Notes under the pieces: generated by a model
The model's database searches: none
The model's input: only the letters and a program-made list of their open reading frames with translations
What the model was told of the DNA's origin: nothing
In this document: positions 42,309 to 50,597 of the stretch, in pieces
How positions within the stretch are numbered: the stretch's first letter is position 1
Layout: each line of letters begins with the position of its first letter
Program-made: the position numbers and the translations under genes
Source: Mycobacterium ostraviense
GTDB lineage: Bacteria; Actinomycetota; Actinomycetes; Mycobacteriales; Mycobacteriaceae
NCBI RefSeq assembly: GCF_002705925.1
Contig: NZ_NKRE01000001.1
Span: 2,440,770-2,504,769 of the forward strand
Length of the DNA stretch: 64,000 bases
Reading direction: 5' to 3'

Positions 42309-42366
42309 TGTTGAGGACCCCCGTAAAGGTGGATCCGTTTTGGTCATTTCGTGTTGTTTGGCCTCG
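42309..42366. mobile_element. Possible IS21-family terminal fragment
   Basis: The segment starts TGTTGAGGACCCCC, then AAAGGTGGATC and TTTTGGTCA, a layout like the ends of actinobacterial IS21-type elements. It sits exactly where the group II intron reading frame departs from the family sequence. Only ~58 bases remain and no transposase is present, so the family call is tentative. Confidence 0.4.
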
Positions 42367-43372
42367 TTCGTCCTGACATGCGGGCGCGGAAATGACAGCC
42401 TAGAAAATCCAGGCCCTCACGTCCCTCCCGCAGGTCGACCACTTTCGTTTTGTCCGGATGCAGCCGCAACCCCAACGACGCCAGGACTTCTCCCACTACC
42501 GTCAGGGCATGCTCGGCCTGTACCGCATTGCGGCACAACACCACACCATCATCGGCATAGCGCACCAACTCACTCACATTTCTGCGGGTTAGTTCGGTGT
42601 CGAGCACATATAGATAGATGTTGGCCAACAGCGGCGAGATCACCCCGCCCTGCGGGGTGCCCGCGACCGTCCGCTGGGTCACCCCCTCGACCATCACTCC
42701 CGCCTGCAGCCACAATCGCAGCAGTTTGAGCATCCGCCGATCCGAGACCCGCCTGCTGACTTCCACCAGCAGTCGGTCGTGGTCGATCTCGTCGAAGAAA
42801 TTGGCGATATCGAACTCGACCACAAACACCTGGCCCGCGATGAACCCGGTCCGCAACCGTTCCTTTGCCATCGTCGCCGACCGCTTCGGCCGAAACCCAT
42901 ACGAGCACGACAGAAAATCCGCCTCGAAAATCGGTTCCAGCACGATCTTGGCCGCCGCCTCGACCACCCGGTCTCGCACCGTGGGAATCCCCAACGGCCG
43001 CACACCGCCTTGTGGTTTAGGGATCTCCACCCGACGCGCCGGCGCCGGACGGTAACGACCCGTGCGAAGGTCATGGCGCAACTCACGCAACATGCGGTCC
43101 ACGCCGTAGTCCTCCACCGCAACCAGGGTGATTCGATCCACCCCAGCCGCACCCTTGTTCTTACGCACCCGTTCCCACGCCTCCCACAGGACGTCACCCC
43201 TGTAGACACGGTCATACAGAGCATGGAAACGCCGACCCGAAGACTGCTTGGCCGCAGCCCATAGCGCACGTTGCAGTTGTCGTACTTTCACCGGCGATGG
43301 GCTCAACGGCTCATCTTCGGCTACGGCGGGCTGTGGCCCGCCGGGGGAATTGAACCAGGCGGACCCGGTCAT
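42344..43372 (-). pseudogene. Group II intron reverse transcriptase/maturase, 3'-truncated
   Basis: About 342 codons from the likely ATG 43372 (MTGSAWFNSPGG; the frame is open to 43501). RT motifs are in order: RVRKNKGAAGVDRITL, RPLGIPTVRDRVVEAA, VVEFDIANFFDEIDHDRLL, GTPQGGVISPLLANIYL and the catalytic RYADDGVVL. After LDFLGCHFRARMSGR the family sequence stops and seven unrelated residues lead to a stop. The maturase X domain and any DNA-binding/endonuclease domains are missing. The polymerase core is intact, but splicing function is almost certainly lost. Confidence 0.88.
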
Positions 43373-43875
43373 GCCCTCGCACTTACCCACTTCGCACGCG
43401 TGATCAAAGCAGGGGCCCTTCCCTCCCGATGTGTCTCTCACACCGATCAGCGGTACTACGACCCCCTCGGACTCCCGTTGCCCTCCAAGGGACTTCACCA
43501 TCGGCTTATGCCCTTGGTCTTTGCCCGACGCAGGTCAGGCAGACGGGTCTCTCCCCTTCCGAACCAGACTGTGTGCACGTGCCGCTCCCCATACCCCGGA
43601 AGGACCCGCCGAGCTAACCCCGGACCAGGGCTCGACAGACATAGGCCTTCGCCGTGACATGAGCGGCTCGGCTCCTCCGTTGTGACTGTGACGAGGCTGC
43701 AGGACTCGCACCTAACGGCACTACGGCCCGCGCACTTGCTCCCTCCAAAGAGGCTCTTGACACCCCGCTTAGCCCGCCGCCTCTCGACGACGAACCGGGG
43801 CCTGCTACCCGGCGCTCCGGTGCCTACCGGGACGGGACTTCCACCCGCAAGCCTGATCCAGCTTCTAGGACGCAC
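42367..43875 (-). mobile_element. Truncated group II intron
   Basis: On the minus strand the element starts at 43875 with GTGCG, the canonical group II 5' end. About 500 bases of structured, GC-rich ribozyme sequence follow, then the RT ORF. The 3' part (ORF end, domains V and VI, 3' splice site) is missing; the RT sequence breaks near 42367. The 5' end lies 14 bases downstream of the stop codon of the Rv0332-like gene, so the host gene is intact. Confidence 0.8.
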
Positions 43876-43889
43876 CATGGTCTGCCAGT

Positions 43890-44654
43890 CTAAAGAGGCG
43901 TGCCATCCAGCCATTTCCGCCACACGGCATCATCACCGAACACCTCGATACCGGTGTCGGCGACCGGAACTCGGCGCACCATCGCCAGCAGCAGCTCGGC
44001 TGCACTGCCGCGAAGCGCCACCGTTCCCTTGCCGTGCTCGTGCGACCAAGTAATCCGGCCCGCGTCGACGCCGACCGTCCATTCCCCCGCGGTACCCAGC
44101 CCCCGATCGGTGGCGTGCAGATGTAAGGTGTCGCCGGCCTGAAGCGGTAGCGCAGCATCGTCGCCCCCGGCCTGGATCGCGATTCGCTGCAGAAATTCAC
44201 TGATTCCGTCGGCTGCGATGTCCGGTTCCAGCGTGAATCCGCTCCCGATGGCGATTGCGGCATCGGCGCGATGCACCGCCACCTCGTGCAGCCGGCGCCG
44301 GATCCACCAGCCCGCCGGCCTTGGACCGAGAAATGTCCACACCGGCGTTTCCGCGCCGGTTCGCGCGACGGCATCGACCAGACGCTGTGCTCCACCGCGC
44401 AGCCAGGTGATGGCGTCGTCCACATCCGGTGGCGGCTTTCCCTCTTCGACACTGCGCGGGTCCACGAAGCTGTCCAGTCGATCGCGCACGATCTGCGCCG
44501 CCCAGCGGTCCCCGCGCCCGACGTGGCGGAACAGCTGTCCGAGGTCCCAGCCCGGACAACTCGGCACCGGCGTCGATTGGTCGGCGTTGCGGATGAGGTC
44601 ACCAAATTGGCGGGTCTGGTCAAGATATGCCGACGTGTAATCCACGGCGGTCAC
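43890..44654 (-). CDS. Mycothiol-dependent maleylpyruvate isomerase family protein, Rv0332-like
   Basis: 254 residues with the MDMPI/DinB-like helical N-terminal domain (DYTSAYLDQTRQFGDLIRNA, VPSCPGWDLGQLFRHVGRGD; the His of LFRHVG is a likely metal ligand, with HEVAVHRADA later). The C-terminal domain carries AAELLLAMVRR. Members of this family may use mycothiol as cofactor; the substrate is unknown. It is complete and immediately followed by the group II intron insertion point. Confidence 0.87.
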   Translation of the reverse strand: MTAVDYTSAYLDQTRQFGDLIRNADQSTPVPSCPGWDLGQLFRHVGRGDRWAAQIVRDRLDSFVDPRSVEEGKPPPDVDDAITWLRGGAQRLVDAVARTGAETPVWTFLGPRPAGWWIRRRLHEVAVHRADAAIAIGSGFTLEPDIAADGISEFLQRIAIQAGGDDAALPLQAGDTLHLHATDRGLGTAGEWTVGVDAGRITWSHEHGKGTVALRGSAAELLLAMVRRVPVADTGIEVFGDDAVWRKWLDGTPL

Positions 44655-44732
44655 GCTACTCGCGGCCCGAAGTTATCCGCGGCGCGGAGTTCGGTCATGG
44701 CGCCGTTACCCCGCGTAGGTCGAGGCGCGAAC

Positions 44733-45023
44733 TCAGCGCGAGTGGCGAACGGGACGCGTGAGCCACACGAGGAGTATTGCGACGGCAATCGCGACAAGGG
44801 AGGACAGCCACCATGCGGAGATCACCAGCGCGGCTATCGCAAGTTCACGACCCTGCTGGCGGCGGTGGGCGATCTGGTAGAGCGCGACGATTCCCAGGGG
44901 AATGCTCACATATAGCGGGCCCAGCACACTCGTCACCAACGCCGCGATCGCAAAGCCGCTAATCGCCAACGAGCTCACAAAGTCAGCCGGTGGAAACGCA
45001 GTCGCCTGGCGGCCGTTGGTCAT
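44733..45023 (-). CDS. Small membrane protein, DUF4190-like
   Basis: 96 residues from ATG 45023 (GTG 45032 is possible). Two hydrophobic regions: SSLAISGFAIAALVTSVLGP (about 17-36, continuing to LGIVALYQI) and ELAIAALVISAWWLSSLVAI. HRRQQGRELAIAALVI is the typical DUF4190 turn. Function unknown. It lies upstream of the Rv0332-like gene in the same direction with an 78-base gap. The downstream end is His/Arg basic. Confidence 0.7.
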   Translation of the reverse strand: MTNGRQATAFPPADFVSSLAISGFAIAALVTSVLGPLYVSIPLGIVALYQIAHRRQQGRELAIAALVISAWWLSSLVAIAVAILLVWLTRPVRHSR

Positions 45024-45163
45024 GTTCGGCACCTATCTGGTTGCTGGCCGCGACGCGGCCGCTTGGTTGACACGAAAAATCCTCGTGGCCAGCGCTACCC
45101 GGATGCTTGACGAATTCTTGGAAGCGACGCTGTTGTTCAAGCAGCCGCAACGCCGAACGAAAA

Positions 45164-45967
45164 CTACGGCGAGCCAAGGATCGCCGTCGCGACGGCGTAG
45201 GCCACCGCGAGCGAAACGTTGACTCCGTTGTCGCTGCCTTTTTCGAAGTCGTCGCCGTCAACGGCCATGGTGTTGGTGATGTGCGCCAGGCAGACGACGT
45301 TCCGGCCGGCCGCAGCGGCGTAGGCGTACAGCGCTGCGGCCTCCATCTCGACGCATGCGATTCCGCGCCGCTCGGCTTCCTTGATGGCCAGTGCCGTTTC
45401 CCGGTAGGGAGCATCGGTCGTCCAGGAACTTCCTGCCACCACATGGATACCGTTCTGGTCGAAGGCATTTCGGAGTTTGTCTTTGAGCCCCGCGGCCAGG
45501 CAGCTCCATTCACCGGGCGCAACGTAATGCGCGCTGGTTCCTTCGTCGCGAAGCGCCCGCTCGATGAGCACGAAATAGGGCGGTGTCTCGCTGCCGCTGA
45601 TACGTCCCGCGGACGTGATGCTCACGAGCAATGATGCGCCGGATACGGACAGCTGCTCGGCGACTAACACCGCAAACGGCGCGCCGACAGCCATTCCGAC
45701 AACCCCGATTTCGAGCCCGTCGACCTCGACGACCCACATCTCGGTGTGGTAGCAGGCCCAACCCAGGTGGCGATATCCGCTCCCGGCCCGGGCCAGGTGC
45801 CGTACGACGTCCCCGTCGGGATCCAGAACACACACCGCCGGAACAGGATTGTCCGGCAACGACTTTTGACGCCGAGCCTCGCGCAGCAGATTTGCGGGGC
45901 GAAACACCGAAGGCGCGTCGAAGTCCTTTGGTGCAACCAGCGGGTAACCCTCTTGGCCGTCGGTCAC
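45164..45967 (-). CDS. Nucleoside phosphorylase family protein
   Basis: 267 residues from GTG 45967, which overlaps the stop of the upstream FAD oxidoreductase by four bases (GTGA); the frame is open further, but that would overlap over 100 bases. PNP_UDP_1 features are GVVGMAVGAPFAVLVAEQLS, VSITSAGRIS and the nucleoside-binding IACVEMEAAALYAYAAAAGR (about residues 205-225). It should cleave a purine or uridine nucleoside with phosphate. The translational coupling to a flavoprotein is unusual. I know of no M. tuberculosis counterpart at this position. Confidence 0.85.
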   Translation of the reverse strand: MTDGQEGYPLVAPKDFDAPSVFRPANLLREARRQKSLPDNPVPAVCVLDPDGDVVRHLARAGSGYRHLGWACYHTEMWVVEVDGLEIGVVGMAVGAPFAVLVAEQLSVSGASLLVSITSAGRISGSETPPYFVLIERALRDEGTSAHYVAPGEWSCLAAGLKDKLRNAFDQNGIHVVAGSSWTTDAPYRETALAIKEAERRGIACVEMEAAALYAYAAAAGRNVVCLAHITNTMAVDGDDFEKGSDNGVNVSLAVAYAVATAILGSP

Positions 45968-47145
45968 CGTGCCGACGTTAGCGTATTCCAGCGGTCCAGC
46001 CAGGCCCTTTCTTGGGCAACTTTCTCTTCGTGGAACGCCGCCGAGGGCGGGTACAAGGTCACCGAAGGTGCCGGTGCGCACAGGAAGTTGCCTGCGCCCT
46101 TGGCGGCCAGGTGATCACCGGTCTCGACGTAGCAGGCGCCCTCGCCGGTGAACAGCCGCTCCGGCACGTCGTAGCCGAGATGGCGAGCGACGCCGTGCGC
46201 CACGACTCCAGCCTGGGATTGGGCGAACACTGCCGCCTTGGGCAGCGGCTTGCCATTCGGCAAAGTAACCACAGTCGCGTCACCGATAGCCCACACGCCG
46301 TCGACCCTAGTGGACAGCGTCTGCGGGTCCACGGGTATCCACCCCGATTCGCTGAGCCCGGCTGATCGCGCCGCCGCCGACGGCGCATGCGGCGGAACCA
46401 CCGCAAGCAGGTCGAACGGCTCGGTCGTGCCATCACCGAAATGCAACATCCGTTCCGCCGAGTCGACCGCGGTGACGGCCTTGCGGGCGTGGAAACCGAT
46501 GCCGCGATCCTCGAGCATCGCCACCAGAGCCTGGCCGACCTCGGGTCCTGCGACGGGCATCGGCAGCGGATCGGGTGTGAAAGTGTCGATGTGTACGGTG
46601 CCGTTGGCGAAGCGGTCGCCGAGTTGGGCAGCCATGAGGAACGCCGCCTCGAACGGCGCGGCCGGGCACTTGAACGGCACCCCCGCAACCAGCACCACGA
46701 TCCGGCCGCGGTCCAGCGCGTCGACCTTCGCGTGCAGTTCCGTCGCCCCGTCAAGCGTGTAGAACTGGCCCGCGACGCCGGCCCGAAGTGCTTCCGCCAA
46801 TCCGGGCACCGCCGCCTCGTCAAGCGTGGCACCCAAGGCGATCACCAACGCGTCGTAGCCGAGGACACCGTTGCTGGTGTGCACCGCATTGGTCCCGACG
46901 TCGATGTGGCTCACGGTTGCTGCCACCAGCTCGACGCCGGGTAGTGACGTCGGGGTCACGCGGACGCGGACTTCGTCGGGGAGACGCCAGCCCCGTAGCA
47001 CCCAGAGCAGCGAAAGGCCGAGGGCCCCGTCAAAGCTCTTGTCCACCAGAATGATCCGATCTTCGGGTGGCAGCAGCTGGCGAAGGGTGTCGGCGGTGGT
47101 GAGACCGCCAACACCGGCCCCGAGGATGACAATCGTCTTACTCAT
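45964..47145 (-). CDS. NAD(P)/FAD-dependent oxidoreductase, Rv0331-like (sulfide:quinone reductase-like)
   Basis: 393 residues from ATG 47145, which follows AAGGGAG. The FAD Rossmann motif IVILGAGVGGLTTADTLRQL is at residues 4-23. Central YDALVIALGATLDE and C-terminal VWAIGDATVVTLPNGKPLP complete the pyridine-nucleotide disulfide fold. It resembles sulfide:quinone oxidoreductases (KAAVFAQSQAGVVAHGVARH), but I cannot confirm the redox cysteines, so the substrate is uncertain. It is first in a coupled pair with the nucleoside phosphorylase. Confidence 0.87.
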   Translation of the reverse strand: MSKTIVILGAGVGGLTTADTLRQLLPPEDRIILVDKSFDGALGLSLLWVLRGWRLPDEVRVRVTPTSLPGVELVAATVSHIDVGTNAVHTSNGVLGYDALVIALGATLDEAAVPGLAEALRAGVAGQFYTLDGATELHAKVDALDRGRIVVLVAGVPFKCPAAPFEAAFLMAAQLGDRFANGTVHIDTFTPDPLPMPVAGPEVGQALVAMLEDRGIGFHARKAVTAVDSAERMLHFGDGTTEPFDLLAVVPPHAPSAAARSAGLSESGWIPVDPQTLSTRVDGVWAIGDATVVTLPNGKPLPKAAVFAQSQAGVVAHGVARHLGYDVPERLFTGEGACYVETGDHLAAKGAGNFLCAPAPSVTLYPPSAAFHEEKVAQERAWLDRWNTLTSAR

Positions 47146-47375
47146 GATGTTGACTCCCTTCCCGTGAACACGTTGCCCATCCGCTGACCGACGAGCAGAA
47201 CGTGCGGCCTCTTCCAGCACTATTCCAAACATCTATGGAGTAGTAGATACTAGCGGAAAGGTTCGCGCAAGGGCCGTACCGTCAGTCAGTCGGCCCGGTC
47301 AATCAGCAATGCGTTCAACCGGTGGGTTGCGTGATTCCGGGAGAGGTCCTCGGCGACAGAGTTTGGTTAGCCTCG

Positions 47376-47628
47376 ATACCGTTTACTTAAGAGCAGACGA
47401 TCGGTCGACGGTGGATCGTCGGCGCATTGCGGTGGTAGGCGTGTTTGAGCTGGTAGCTCGACATCTTGCGTTTGACGACCCGCGGATTGGCCCGTGGGCG
47501 GCGCTCGGGGAGCAGTTCGTCGAGGATTTCAATGTGATCGGACAAACGCTGGTCGCTCTCCGGCTTGACCCACCCAGCGCGTGGCACGCGATTAGAATAA
47601 CAAGCGTGTCATCTTAAGTAAACGGTAT
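47376..47628. mobile_element. 253-bp MITE-like remnant of an insertion sequence
   Basis: Perfect 17-bp terminal inverted repeats (ATACCGTTTACTTAAGA, 47376-47392, and its complement 47612-47628). A 13-bp direct repeat GGTTAGCCTCGAT flanks it at 47365-47377 and 47633-47645, a probable target duplication, although the right copy is separated from the IR by four bases. The interior keeps the last ~65 codons of a transposase on the minus strand (47387-47587). It lies in the 508-base gap between the FAD oxidoreductase and the TetR gene; nothing else is recognised in that gap. Confidence 0.85.
47387..47587 (-). pseudogene. Transposase C-terminal fragment (IS4-like)
   Basis: The frame encodes ELLPERRPRANPRVVKRKMS and SYQLKHAYHRN before a stop just inside the left inverted repeat. 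This basic PRVVKRKMS tail is familiar from C-termini of actinobacterial IS4-type transposases. Catalytic regions are absent, so any movement would need a transposase supplied in trans. Confidence 0.6.
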
Positions 47629-47653
47629 TGATGGTTAGCCTCGATCCTGCGAT

Positions 47654-48253
47654 TCACGACGACTGGGACGTGACGGTGCCGATGTCGGTGAGTGCTCGCA
47701 GAACGTCGGCCGATCGCGGCGTGGCCGACGGGTCGGCAATCCACTGGACCATCAGGCCGTCGATGACGGCCATCAATACCGAGACGATGGCGGGCAGGTT
47801 CTCGGGTGGTTCGGCGTCGGAGCCGGCGAGCGCGGTGCGAGCCAGATCCACTGAATGTTGCCGTACCTCGGCATATCCGGCGGCAAGTCGTTCTCGTAGC
47901 ACCTCCGAGCGCAGCGCCGGCGCGTACGACTCGACACATGCATACACGGCGGGACGGATCTGCTCAAACGAATCGACGGTGGCCTCCAGGACAGCGCGGA
48001 TCTGTCCGGAAGGACCGGTCGCCGCGGACTGATCGAACGCCTCCCGGACCCGCACGTTCCACGTCGAAAAGCACCTGCTGAGCGCGTCGTCGAGCAGAGC
48101 CTCTTTGCCGCCGAAGTGGTAGTTGATCGACGCGACGTTCACCCCCGCGGCCCGGGCGATGTCGCGCGAGCTGGTGTTTCCGTAACCGCGTTCCCGTATA
48201 CAGGCGAGGGCGCCGTCGAGGAGTTTGTCGCGGTTGCTGCGCGGCTGTTGCAC
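47654..48253 (-). CDS. TetR family transcriptional regulator, Rv0328-like
   Basis: 199 residues. The N-terminal helix-turn-helix is LLDGALACIRERGYGNTSSR, then DIARAAGVNVASINYHFGGK (about residues 11-50). The ligand-binding domain follows. It is divergent from the cytochrome P450 gene with 64 bases between the start codons; that space holds a repeated AAACATTTGTTT-like operator. It probably represses itself and the P450. The ligand is unknown. Confidence 0.92.
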   Translation of the reverse strand: MQQPRSNRDKLLDGALACIRERGYGNTSSRDIARAAGVNVASINYHFGGKEALLDDALSRCFSTWNVRVREAFDQSAATGPSGQIRAVLEATVDSFEQIRPAVYACVESYAPALRSEVLRERLAAGYAEVRQHSVDLARTALAGSDAEPPENLPAIVSVLMAVIDGLMVQWIADPSATPRSADVLRALTDIGTVTSQSS

Positions 48254-48270
48254 AGCCGCAGCTTACCGTG

Positions 48271-48302
48271 ATAAGCATTTGTTTACATCAAACATTTGTT
48301 TA
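48271..48302. promoter_or_regulatory. Probable TetR operator between the regulator and P450 genes
   Basis: Two copies of CATTTGTTTA (48276 and 48293), the second within the palindrome-like AAACATTTGTTT, in an AT-rich island inside otherwise GC-rich sequence. It is centred between the divergent starts at 48253 and 48318, where a TetR repressor would block both promoters. Confidence 0.65.
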
Positions 48303-48317
48303 TGACGCGGGAGCGTG

Positions 48318-49685
48318 ATGGCGAGCAGGGTTGGCCGGTTTATTGGAGTGTTCAACGGTGACACCGTGACCGCGGGCCTGCCACCAGGACCGCGGCTGCC
48401 CAGCCTCGTCCAAAGCGTGCTGTACCTGAAGTTTCGGGAATGGTTCCTGCCGGCGATGCACCGCAAGTACGGCGACGTCTTCTCGCTGCGGGTGGCACCG
48501 TATGCCGACCATCTGGTGGTCTACACCCGTCCCGAACACATCAAGGAAGTATTCTCGGCCGACCCCAGGACGCTGCACGCTGGCGAAGGCAACCAGATTC
48601 TCGGCTTTGTCATGGGCGAGCACTCGGTGCTGACCACCGACGAAGCCGAGCACGCGCGGCTGCGTTCGTTGCTGATGCCGGCGTTCAGTCGGGCCGCGCT
48701 GCGCGGATACCGCGACATGATCACCTCCGTTGCGCGCGAACACATCGAGCGATGGCCTGCCGGTGCTCACATCAACAGCCTCGACTGCATGAACGCACTC
48801 ACCCTCGACGTCATCCTGCGGGTCGTATTCGGCGTCACCGACCCAGAAGTCAAGGCCGAGTTGACCACTCGGCTACCGGACATCGTCGACATCCATCCAC
48901 TGATCCTGGCCGTGCTTCGCTATCCGTCGCTCAAGCACGTCAACCCGTGGAAGCGTTTCTTGTCCAACCAGCACCGGATCGACGAGCTCCTCTACCGCGA
49001 AATCGCCTCCCGCCGAGGCGCTTCCGATCTCCCCATCCGCACCGACGTGTTGTCTCGGCTGCTGCAGACCAACGACACGGCCACCACGCCGCTGTCCGAT
49101 GCGGAGCTTCGCGATCAGCTGATCACACTGCTGCTGGCCGGGCATGAGACGACCGCCGCGGCCTTGTCCTGGACACTCTGGGAACTTGCCTGCAACCCCG
49201 ATATCCAAAGTCAGGTCGTGGCGGCCGCCGCCGGCGGTGATGACGGGTTCTTGACGGCGGTGTTCAAAGAGGGGATGCGCCGGCACACCGTAATCGCCTC
49301 TACGGCACGCAAACTCACCATACCCACCCAGATCGGCGGATGGCGGCTGCCCGCGGGCACGGTAGTCAACACGTCGATCCTGCTGGCTCATGCCAACGCG
49401 GAATCACACCCCGACCCCACCGAGTTCCGTCCCAGCCGATTCCTCGACGGCGGCGTGGCGCCCAACACCTGGCTCCCCTTCGACGGGGGTGTGCGCCGCT
49501 GCCTGGGCTCCGGATTCGCGCTGACCGAAGGCGCCGCTATCCTGCAAGAGATTTTCCGCCAGTTCACCATCACCGCGTCGGGACCGAACCAAGGCGAGAG
49601 TCCGCTGGTCCGTAACATCACCACCGTCCCCAAACATGGGGCACGCCTGCGGCTTACCCCGCAACGTGACGGCGCACTGGTCTGA
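48318..49685 (+). CDS. Cytochrome P450, CYP135A1-like
   Basis: 455 residues from ATG 48318 (GTG 48315 is also possible). I-helix oxygen-binding motif LLLAGHETTAA (about residues 272-282), K-helix ExxR in FKEGMRR, and heme-binding FDGGVRRCLGSGFA with the axial cysteine (about 388-401). Gene order with the divergent TetR matches cyp135A1 (Rv0327c) and Rv0328. A monooxygenase of unknown substrate. There is no membrane anchor and redox partners are not encoded nearby. Confidence 0.92.
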   Translation: MASRVGRFIGVFNGDTVTAGLPPGPRLPSLVQSVLYLKFREWFLPAMHRKYGDVFSLRVAPYADHLVVYTRPEHIKEVFSADPRTLHAGEGNQILGFVMGEHSVLTTDEAEHARLRSLLMPAFSRAALRGYRDMITSVAREHIERWPAGAHINSLDCMNALTLDVILRVVFGVTDPEVKAELTTRLPDIVDIHPLILAVLRYPSLKHVNPWKRFLSNQHRIDELLYREIASRRGASDLPIRTDVLSRLLQTNDTATTPLSDAELRDQLITLLLAGHETTAAALSWTLWELACNPDIQSQVVAAAAGGDDGFLTAVFKEGMRRHTVIASTARKLTIPTQIGGWRLPAGTVVNTSILLAHANAESHPDPTEFRPSRFLDGGVAPNTWLPFDGGVRRCLGSGFALTEGAAILQEIFRQFTITASGPNQGESPLVRNITTVPKHGARLRLTPQRDGALV

Positions 49686-49694
49686 AGACCGGCA

Positions 49695-50363
49695 CTACTT
49701 TGGCTTGGCGACGGTGACACGCCACAGCCGCCGGGGCAATTCACCTTCTTCGAAGGCGTGCACGCCGTCGAGTATCCAGTCGGCAGCCAGGCTCGCAACC
49801 AGCTCGCGGGAGAAGAAGTGCACGGCGAACCCGCCGCACTCGAAGATGTCGTCGCCATGACACTGTCCCATGCCGTAATGCCCATCACCGGTGTGCCGAA
49901 CGGTGTAGACGAACTTCCCGCCCGGCTTCAGCACCCGGCGAACCTCGTCGACGATCGCATGAATTTCCTTGGTGGACAGCGCCATACACAACGCCATGTG
50001 GGCGAAGACGGCATCAACGGACCCGGTCTCCACGGGCAGTGGCTCGCGCAGGTCGTGCACGAGTGCCCGCACCCGACCACCCAGGCCTTGGGTGCGCGCG
50101 GTTCGGCGCAGCTGGGCAACCGCAATGTCGCTGAAATCGGTGGCCAGCACCTGCAAACCCGCGCGGGCGAAATGAAGGCTGTCCCGGCCCTGGCCGGCCG
50201 CCAATTCCAGCACCCGGTTGGCCCCGGCCGTCTGGAAGACCTCGAGTGCGTACCTGGCCGGCAGGGACGGGCCGGACCCATACATCGCCGGGTGCGCCCG
50301 GTAGGTGGCCTGCCAGTGTTCGCGCTGCTCCACGGCCAGCTCCGGCTGCCCGGCGAAGAACAT
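49695..50363 (-). CDS. Class I SAM-dependent methyltransferase, Rv0329c-like
   Basis: 222 residues. SAM-binding motif I is VLELAAGQGRDSLHFARAGL (about residues 55-74), with LATDFS for the acidic loop and SVDAVFAHMALCM for motif IV. VLKPGGKFVYTVRHTGD completes the fold. The substrate is unknown (methyltransf_11-like, with similarity to tellurite-resistance-type enzymes). It converges with the P450 gene, 9 bases apart. The upstream region holds AT-rich repeats. Confidence 0.87.
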   Translation of the reverse strand: MFFAGQPELAVEQREHWQATYRAHPAMYGSGPSLPARYALEVFQTAGANRVLELAAGQGRDSLHFARAGLQVLATDFSDIAVAQLRRTARTQGLGGRVRALVHDLREPLPVETGSVDAVFAHMALCMALSTKEIHAIVDEVRRVLKPGGKFVYTVRHTGDGHYGMGQCHGDDIFECGGFAVHFFSRELVASLAADWILDGVHAFEEGELPRRLWRVTVAKPK

Positions 50364-50424
50364 ATCGAGGTCCTTTCTGTGGAAGCCGGTAGGGCCGATC
50401 CGGTCCGAGCTTTGTCACTACTCT

Positions 50425-50451
50425 ATTGAATTATAGATTATTGGATTATAG
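50425..50451. promoter_or_regulatory. AT-rich 12-bp direct repeat in the methyltransferase/MddA divergent region
   Basis: ATTGAATTATAG (50425-50436) and ATTGGATTATAG (50440-50451), three bases apart, in the 234-base region between the methyltransferase gene and the mddA-like gene. The very low GC for this genome suggests an operator or promoter. The period of 15 is unusual. The binding factor is unknown; the nearby ArsR-rhodanese regulator is one candidate. Confidence 0.5.
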
Positions 50452-50597
50452 TGATCTGGTGACCACTGCCCACCAGGTCAAACGTCACTTCACCCACCGC
50501 CCGCACGGGAGGCGCGCCTGGTTTCACGGCGGGTCGGCATCTGCGTGCCCTGGAAAGCGCAACACCGTCGCAGCACCACGAAACCAGGAGGGCAAAT

